From Betaproteobacteria bacterium (GTDB lineage Bacteria; Pseudomonadota; Gammaproteobacteria; Burkholderiales; Burkholderiaceae): 11,159 bases of DNA. The translations under genes and the position numbers were made by a program. The notes below the pieces were generated by a model. It did not search any database and was not told the origin of the DNA. It saw only the letters and a list, made by a program, of their open reading frames with translations. The DNA is taken from positions 1 to 11,159 of the forward strand of contig RFXC01000145.1 in NCBI GenBank assembly GCA_009921765.1. The letters run 5' to 3'. The stretch's first letter is position 1; each line of letters begins with the position of its first letter. Below are positions 6,463 to 11,159 of the stretch, one piece after another.

Positions 6463-8787
6463 ATGAAGACCCGAAGCCATCCCCCCGTAGCACCGTCTTT
6501 TGCACGCGCCTGTCGTGCGGCAGGTCTGAGGCCCTGGTGGGCTCCTGGCCTGCTGGCCGCGGCCATCACCAGTGCCTACGCGCAGACCCCGTCCTCGCCG
6601 GTGCCCTCGGCCTCGGCTGCGGGTAGCCCCACCGCACAGAACAAGGACGAAGCCAAGGCAGAAGGTGGCGCCAATCTCCAGACGGTTACCGTCTCCGCCA
6701 CCCGCCGGCGCGAACTGGTGCGTGAAGTGCCCCTGGCAATCTCCACCATCTCCACAGACCAGCTGGCCGAGACCGGCGCCAAGAGCCTGAGCGACTACAT
6801 CGCCAACCAGCCGGGGGTCGTGCTGCAGAACAACACCCTGGCCGATGGCAACGGCAGCCTGGTCGTCCGGGGCCTCACGGTCGGGCTCGACAATTCGCCT
6901 ACGACGGCGATCTACGCCGACGACGTCCCGATCGGTTCGAGCTTCTCGGCTTCACTGCCGTTGTTCGACATGACCCTGCTGGACCTCGGCCGCATCGAGT
7001 TGCTGCGCGGGCCACAGGGCACGCTGTACGGCACCGCCGCCATGGGCGGCGTGCTGAAGTACGTGACCAATGCGCCCGACACGGGCAGCCGTTCAGGCCG
7101 CGTCAGCCTCGGGCTGTCGAGCACGCACAACGGGTCCCTGAACCGGGTCGCCACGGGTGCCTTCAACGTGCCGCTGCAGCAGGATGTGGCCGCCTTGCGG
7201 GTGGCGGTTTTCGACAGCCACGACGCCGGCTACATCGATGCGACGGGCCCCTTCGCCGGCTCGCGCGTCAACCGCAAGGACCGCAGCGGCGGGCGCGTCT
7301 CGCTCCTGCTGACGCCAGGGCGCGACCTGAGCATCAAGCTCACGGCCATGCAACAGCGCTCCACCTCGGAAGGCAGCGACAAGATCGCCTATGGGCCTGT
7401 CACCCGCGCGCCCATCGCTGGCGAGCTCGTCAACGCCAACCTCGGTGCCGCGGAGCCCAGCAAGATCGATCTCAGCCTGTACTCGCTGACGCTCGACTAC
7501 GACCTGGGTTGGGCGCGCTTTTCCTCGATCACCGCGACGCAGGACTATCAATACAAGGTTCGCACCGACCTCAGCGACTACTTCGGGCGACTGCTGGCCG
7601 GGACCGGGCTCGGTATCACGTCTTCCTACGCCGAGGTGAATTCGAGGACGAAGAAAGACACGCAGGAGTTCCGGCTGGTGTCGCAGACCGGGGGCACGTT
7701 CGACTGGCTGGTCGGTGCGTTCTACGTCAAGGAAGATGCGCGCCTGTTGAATTCCTACTTCGCGCAAAGCGCCGTCCTCGGGCCCGTCTATCTCATCGGA
7801 CCGGAAGCGCCCACCTCGGGAACGGGCCAGGAGTACTCCGTCTACGGCAACGTGACCTGGAACGTCAGCAAGGCGTTGAGCCTGACCGCCGGCCTGCGCG
7901 CGGCACATAACAAGGGCAGCGGCTCCAGCACCAACTTCGGGCTCCTGGTCGGGCCTGTGCCGGTCGTCACCACCCCGCCGGAGGCCTCCGACTCGCCGAC
8001 GACCTACCTGCTGACGGCCAAGTACAAGCTGTCGCCTCAAAGCAACGTGTACTTCCGCGCAGCCAGCGGATACCGCACCGGCGGCGCCAATCCCACCCCC
8101 ACCGACCCGACCACGGGCAAGCCGGTGCCCGGCGTGCCGGCGAACTACCGATCCGACACTGTGTGGAGCTACGAGGCCGGCTACAAGGCCAACTTCCCTG
8201 GCGCCCGGGCCAGCGTGGAGGCGGCGCTGTTCGACATCGAGTGGAAGGACCTGCAGCAGTACGAGTTCATTCCGCTGGCAAGCTACCTGACCAACGTCGG
8301 CAGGGCGCGTATCCGGGGGCTCGAGCTTGCCGGCTCGGTTGAAGCCGCGAAGGGCTTGACCTTGAGCGGGTCTGCGGTGGTGTTGGACCCGGTCCTGCTC
8401 GATCCTTCGGCCTCGCTTCAGGCTTCGGCCGGTGCGCGGCTGCCGAGCTCTCCCCGGGTCGCCGCCAACGTCGCGGCGCGATACAGGTTCTCGTTGGCCG
8501 ACAAGCCCGCTTTTGCGGCCGCCACCCTGAACCATGTGGGCGAGCGCAATTCCAGCTTTGTCGAGTCCAAGGCACAGCCCAACTTCGTGCTGCCCGCATA
8601 CACCCAACTCGACCTGTCGGGCGGCGTCACGGTCGGAAAGGCAGATATTGGTGTCTTCGTGCGCAACGCCACCGACAAGAGAGGCCTGGTCTCCGCATTC
8701 ACCGCGCAGTCGGCGGTCGGGGCACCGATCATGGTGCGTGTCATCGAGCCGCGAACCGTCGGCGTCAATGCCTCCTGGGCGTTCTGA
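6463..8787 (+). CDS. TonB-dependent outer-membrane receptor
   Basis: A 774-residue outer-membrane transporter that takes up a ligand using TonB-ExbBD energy. Residues 1-40 form a signal peptide: a basic start, a hydrophobic run ending LLAAAITSAYA, and probable cleavage after A40. A low-complexity Pro/Ser/Ala linker is followed by a TonB-box-like QTVTVSAT at 73-80. The plug domain (about 85-205) contains SLVVRGL and the conserved RIELLRGPQGTLYGTAAMGGVLKYVT stretch. The remainder is a 22-strand barrel of normal length ending in NASWAF, with the C-terminal phenylalanine expected for Bam-dependent assembly. No N-terminal signalling domain of the FpvA/FecA type is present. The plug and barrel style is that of the large iron-complex receptor family, but many members import other substrates. 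The nearby hydrolases and the absence of siderophore genes suggest a peptide or other organic ligand. It is preceded by the duplicated regulatory block and followed by an MFS gene. Confidence 0.93.
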   Translation: MKTRSHPPVAPSFARACRAAGLRPWWAPGLLAAAITSAYAQTPSSPVPSASAAGSPTAQNKDEAKAEGGANLQTVTVSATRRRELVREVPLAISTISTDQLAETGAKSLSDYIANQPGVVLQNNTLADGNGSLVVRGLTVGLDNSPTTAIYADDVPIGSSFSASLPLFDMTLLDLGRIELLRGPQGTLYGTAAMGGVLKYVTNAPDTGSRSGRVSLGLSSTHNGSLNRVATGAFNVPLQQDVAALRVAVFDSHDAGYIDATGPFAGSRVNRKDRSGGRVSLLLTPGRDLSIKLTAMQQRSTSEGSDKIAYGPVTRAPIAGELVNANLGAAEPSKIDLSLYSLTLDYDLGWARFSSITATQDYQYKVRTDLSDYFGRLLAGTGLGITSSYAEVNSRTKKDTQEFRLVSQTGGTFDWLVGAFYVKEDARLLNSYFAQSAVLGPVYLIGPEAPTSGTGQEYSVYGNVTWNVSKALSLTAGLRAAHNKGSGSSTNFGLLVGPVPVVTTPPEASDSPTTYLLTAKYKLSPQSNVYFRAASGYRTGGANPTPTDPTTGKPVPGVPANYRSDTVWSYEAGYKANFPGARASVEAALFDIEWKDLQQYEFIPLASYLTNVGRARIRGLELAGSVEAAKGLTLSGSAVVLDPVLLDPSASLQASAGARLPSSPRVAANVAARYRFSLADKPAFAAATLNHVGERNSSFVESKAQPNFVLPAYTQLDLSGGVTVGKADIGVFVRNATDKRGLVSAFTAQSAVGAPIMVRVIEPRTVGVNASWAF

Positions 8788-8823
8788 CCGCGGCCGCCAA
8801 GCCGTTGACCCGTACACCGCCGC

Positions 8824-8849
8824 GGCCGGCTCTCGCAGGGGAGCCGGCC
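8824..8849 (+). terminator. Intercistronic GC-rich hairpin between receptor and MFS genes
   Basis: GGCCGGCTC (8824-8832) and GAGCCGGCC (8841-8849) form a perfect nine-pair stem with an eight-base loop in the 90-bp gap. Only a short TTTT (8860-8863) follows, ten bases after the stem, so it is not a classic intrinsic terminator. It may reduce readthrough or stabilise the receptor mRNA, lowering expression of the transporter relative to the abundant receptor. Confidence 0.45.
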
Positions 8850-8877
8850 CCCCTGGTGCTTTTCGAAAGCCTGAACG

Positions 8878-10311
8878 ATGACCCAAAGCGCAACTCCGCC
8901 GCTGGCCGCGGTGGAACCCCGAGCCCCGCGTTCGGCCTGGTACGCACTGGGCGTGCTGACGCTGGTGACGCTGCTGGCCTTCGTCGATCGCGGCGTGCTT
9001 GTTCTGCAGGCCGAGGTGATCCGCAAGGAGTTCGGCCTGTCCGACGTGCAATGGGGCTTCCTGCAGGGCACGGCACCCGCGGTCCTGATGGCGCTGGCAG
9101 CCTACCCGCTGGGCTGGCTGGCTGACCGGTTCGACCGCAGGGCGGTGCTCGCCGGCTGCGTGCTGCTGTGGGCCTCCGCCGTGGTGGCTTCCGGCATGGC
9201 CCAGAGCTACGAGCAGCTGCTGCTGGCCAGCGCGCTGGTGGCGGCTGGCGAGGCGGGTCTGGTGCCGATCGTCTACGCGCTGATTCCTGAGCTGTTCCCC
9301 CCCAGCCGCCGCCAGACCGCCAACTCCATCTACACCCTGGCGTCCGCCGTCAGCACCGGCCTCGCGCTCGGGTTGACCGGGCAGATCGTCGGCGTGGTGG
9401 AAGTGGTGCGGCCCGACCTGCCCCCCCTGTTGCAGACGGTGGACGGCTGGCGGCTGGCGATGTTTGCCGCGGCAGCGCCGGCACCGTTCATGGCATTGCT
9501 GCTTGGCACCATCGCGCTGCGCCGAGCAGAGCGTGGCGCCGAGCCAGCCGAGGCGGGCGGGCCCGCGGCGCAACACACGTCGGCCCTGCACACCGAGCCC
9601 TTTCTGCCGTACTTCAAGCAGCATTGGCGGACCTTCTGCGCCATCTTCGGCGGCGGGGCGCTGACTGGCTTCGGCTCGGCGGCCGTGGGGACCTGGCTTG
9701 CCGTGATCTACCAGCGGGTGTACGGCCAGACCGCACAGCAAGTGGGGGCCGTGCTCGGCGTCATTGCCGTGGCCGGAACGGCCATCGGCTTCCTCCTGAG
9801 CATCTGGGTCATCAAGCGATTCAGCCCGACCATGGGTCTGCGACTGAACATGCGGGTGATGGTGATGGCAGCCCTGGTGCTGGCGTGCAGCTTCGCTGCC
9901 ATGGTCTTCGCCACGCGTGCGGAGCACATGTACGCGATTCAGGCTGTCTACATCACGCTCGTCACCGTGGCCACCATGCTCGCTCCGAGCATCATGCAGA
10001 CGCTGGCACCGGGCCGGCTGCGAGCCCGCGTCGTGTCAATCCAGAGCGTCATCGGTGCCGCCGCTGCGGCCAGCGCACCGCCGGTGACGGGGTTGGTGTC
10101 GGACCAGCTCAAGCACCTGCCGAACGGCCTGATCCTGTCCTCGGCAATCATCGCCGTGCCTTGTCTGCTGGTGGCCGCGGTGTTGTTCTTCGTGGGTGAG
10201 CGCCTGTACGAAGCCACCGCCCTCGAGGCGAAGCGCATCGATCAGGAAGAAGACGGCGCGACTGCTCCAGCACCCATCCCGGAACCCGAAGGGCGGGGTG
10301 ACCTCCCATGA
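8878..10311 (+). CDS. MFS transporter, Spinster/anion:cation symporter-like
   Basis: A 477-residue inner-membrane carrier of the major facilitator superfamily with about twelve membrane helices (first at roughly 21-44, last at roughly 416-439). FVDRGVLVLQAEVIRKEFGLSD (35-56) resembles the first helix and loop of Spinster-like and organic-anion MFS proteins. Motif A is GWLADRFDRR at 79-88, between helices 2 and 3. A long hydrophilic loop at about 215-250 separates the two halves, and the C-terminal 35 residues are charged and cytoplasmic. No strong Shine-Dalgarno precedes ATG 8878 (GAAAG at 8865-8869 is the best). The gene lies between an outer-membrane receptor and a hydrolase gene, so import of the receptor's ligand or of a product is the simplest role. 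Export of a product cannot be excluded. Confidence 0.88.
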   Translation: MTQSATPPLAAVEPRAPRSAWYALGVLTLVTLLAFVDRGVLVLQAEVIRKEFGLSDVQWGFLQGTAPAVLMALAAYPLGWLADRFDRRAVLAGCVLLWASAVVASGMAQSYEQLLLASALVAAGEAGLVPIVYALIPELFPPSRRQTANSIYTLASAVSTGLALGLTGQIVGVVEVVRPDLPPLLQTVDGWRLAMFAAAAPAPFMALLLGTIALRRAERGAEPAEAGGPAAQHTSALHTEPFLPYFKQHWRTFCAIFGGGALTGFGSAAVGTWLAVIYQRVYGQTAQQVGAVLGVIAVAGTAIGFLLSIWVIKRFSPTMGLRLNMRVMVMAALVLACSFAAMVFATRAEHMYAIQAVYITLVTVATMLAPSIMQTLAPGRLRARVVSIQSVIGAAAAASAPPVTGLVSDQLKHLPNGLILSSAIIAVPCLLVAAVLFFVGERLYEATALEAKRIDQEEDGATAPAPIPEPEGRGDLP

Positions 10312-10379
10312 GCCGAGCTGGCCCTGCTTCGAGCGCCTGACCGAGGCGACTCCTTCTGTTTCCAGTTCCGAGACTTGAC

Positions 10380-11159
10380 ATGCCAAAACGCAAGAAGACC
10401 GCACCACCACAACCTGCAGACCCTGCAACACCACAGCAGGGCGTGCTCGCCGCACTGGATGCGATCTTCGCGCCCGTGGACCGCAGCAACGCTCCGGGCC
10501 TGGTGGTGGGGGTGGCGCACCAGGGCCGCACGCTTTACTGCCGTGGCTTCGGGATGTCCAGCATCGAGCACGCCACGGCCAACACCCCGGCCACGCGCAT
10601 GCGCATCGGCTCGGCCACGAAGCACTTCACCTGCCTGGCCGTGCTGCTGCTGGCCGAGGAGGGCCTGCTGGACGTCGACGCACCCGTCACCCGCTACGTG
10701 CCCGAGCTGTCGGAACTGCTGGGCGCCCCCACGCTGCGGCAGCTGATGAACCACACGGGGGGCTTGCGCTGCTACCTGGATATCCTCGTCAGCGCGGGCG
10801 GCGCGGCCTTGCAGCCCAAGGGAAGGGCGTTGTCGGTGCTGGCTCAGCAGACCGGCGCCAACTTCGCCCCGGGCGACAAGCAGCTGTATTGCAACAGCGG
10901 CCACCACCTGATGTCCAAGGTGGTGGACCGCGTGGCCGGCATCCCGTTCGAGGATTTCCTGCAGCAGCGCATCTTCCAGCCCCTGGGCATGGCGGACACC
11001 GTGTGCGTGCCCAGCGACATGCAGATCCTGCCCGGCATGGCCACGCAGCACGTCGCGCAGTTGCAGCCTGGCGGCGGCATCGGCTGGCGTCGAGGGATCC
11101 TGCCGCCGGAGGAGCTTCGAGGAGAGGGCAGCATCGTCTCCACCGTCGGCGACATGCTG
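10380..11159 (+). CDS. Serine hydrolase, beta-lactamase/S12 family, D-aminopeptidase-like (3' partial)
   Basis: Exactly 260 codons are present from ATG 10380, and the frame is still open at the window end. The SxxK nucleophile motif is S78-A-T-K81 (SATKHFTCLAVLLLAEEG), and the second catalytic motif is Y170-C-N172 (LYCNSGHHL). NHTGGLRCYLD near 124-134 and FAPGDKQLYCN near 162-172 strongly recall the Ochrobactrum-type D-aminopeptidase (DAP) within S12, more than AmpC-type beta-lactamases. The third motif (HxG/KTG equivalent) lies beyond the window. The N-terminus is short and basic (MPKRKK, then Pro/Gln/Ala-rich) with no hydrophobic signal, so the enzyme should be cytoplasmic like DAP. ATG 10380 is the first reasonable start, with only a weak GAGAC upstream, 68 bp after the MFS stop. 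Related esterases and MlrB-like hydrolases share these motifs, so the substrate is open. Another frame overlaps at 10375-10746 but is a shadow. Confidence 0.87.
   Translation, partial: MPKRKKTAPPQPADPATPQQGVLAALDAIFAPVDRSNAPGLVVGVAHQGRTLYCRGFGMSSIEHATANTPATRMRIGSATKHFTCLAVLLLAEEGLLDVDAPVTRYVPELSELLGAPTLRQLMNHTGGLRCYLDILVSAGGAALQPKGRALSVLAQQTGANFAPGDKQLYCNSGHHLMSKVVDRVAGIPFEDFLQQRIFQPLGMADTVCVPSDMQILPGMATQHVAQLQPGGGIGWRRGILPPEELRGEGSIVSTVGDML

Noticed and set aside
7093..9927. A 944-codon open frame on the minus strand, and several other long antisense frames.
   Set aside because: They lie opposite well-identified genes (receptor and MFS), have no recognisable domains and low-complexity composition. 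They are typical shadows in GC-rich DNA.
10375..10746. A 123-codon plus-strand frame at the start of the last gene.
   Set aside because: It is in a different frame from the hydrolase, which carries clear SxxK and YxN motifs. The composition is a Pro/Arg/Ser shadow.

Overview
All convincing genes in this GC-rich window lie on the + strand, are tightly packed and use mostly G/C-ending codons. The trifunctional PutA tail, a single-ACT threonine ammonia-lyase, a TonB-dependent receptor and an AraC-type regulator fit a Gram-negative betaproteobacterium, most likely of the order Burkholderiales. That placement is inferred from gene style only.

Layout. (1) 2-1787: amino-acid catabolism. This is the 3' end of putA followed by a complete threonine ammonia-lyase gene. 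(2) 1940-5926: module one. An AraC/PchR-like regulator is followed by a shared promoter/operator-like block (3143-3222), an M55 (DppA-type) D-aminopeptidase, an 86-residue protein of unknown function, and an amidase-signature hydrolase. The last two are joined by an ATGCTAA overlap. (3) 5926-6462: a decayed junction. It holds the first 55 codons of a serine hydrolase gene (start overlapping the amidase stop as TGATG), then a remnant of a second copy of the regulator. The remnant survives as three collinear blocks of about 42, 100 and 90 bp that match the intact regulator and its downstream intergenic DNA at about 90% identity. (4) 6463-11159: module two. A TonB-dependent outer-membrane receptor, an MFS transporter, and a serine hydrolase of the beta-lactamase/D-aminopeptidase (S12) type that runs off the window.

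How the genes may work together (inference). The receptor would move a substrate across the outer membrane and the MFS protein across the inner membrane. The M55 peptidase, amidase and S12 hydrolase all lack signal peptides and would cut amide bonds in the cytoplasm. Two of the three hydrolases belong to families with known D-aminopeptidases, which points to a peptide or amide containing D-residues. The same duplicated block sits just upstream of both the M55 operon and the receptor gene, so the surviving regulator may control both.

The main novelty is the two-module mosaic with its fossil regulator copy, and the apparent uptake-plus-hydrolysis pathway with an unknown substrate. No RNA genes, CRISPR arrays, insertion sequences or integrases were seen.
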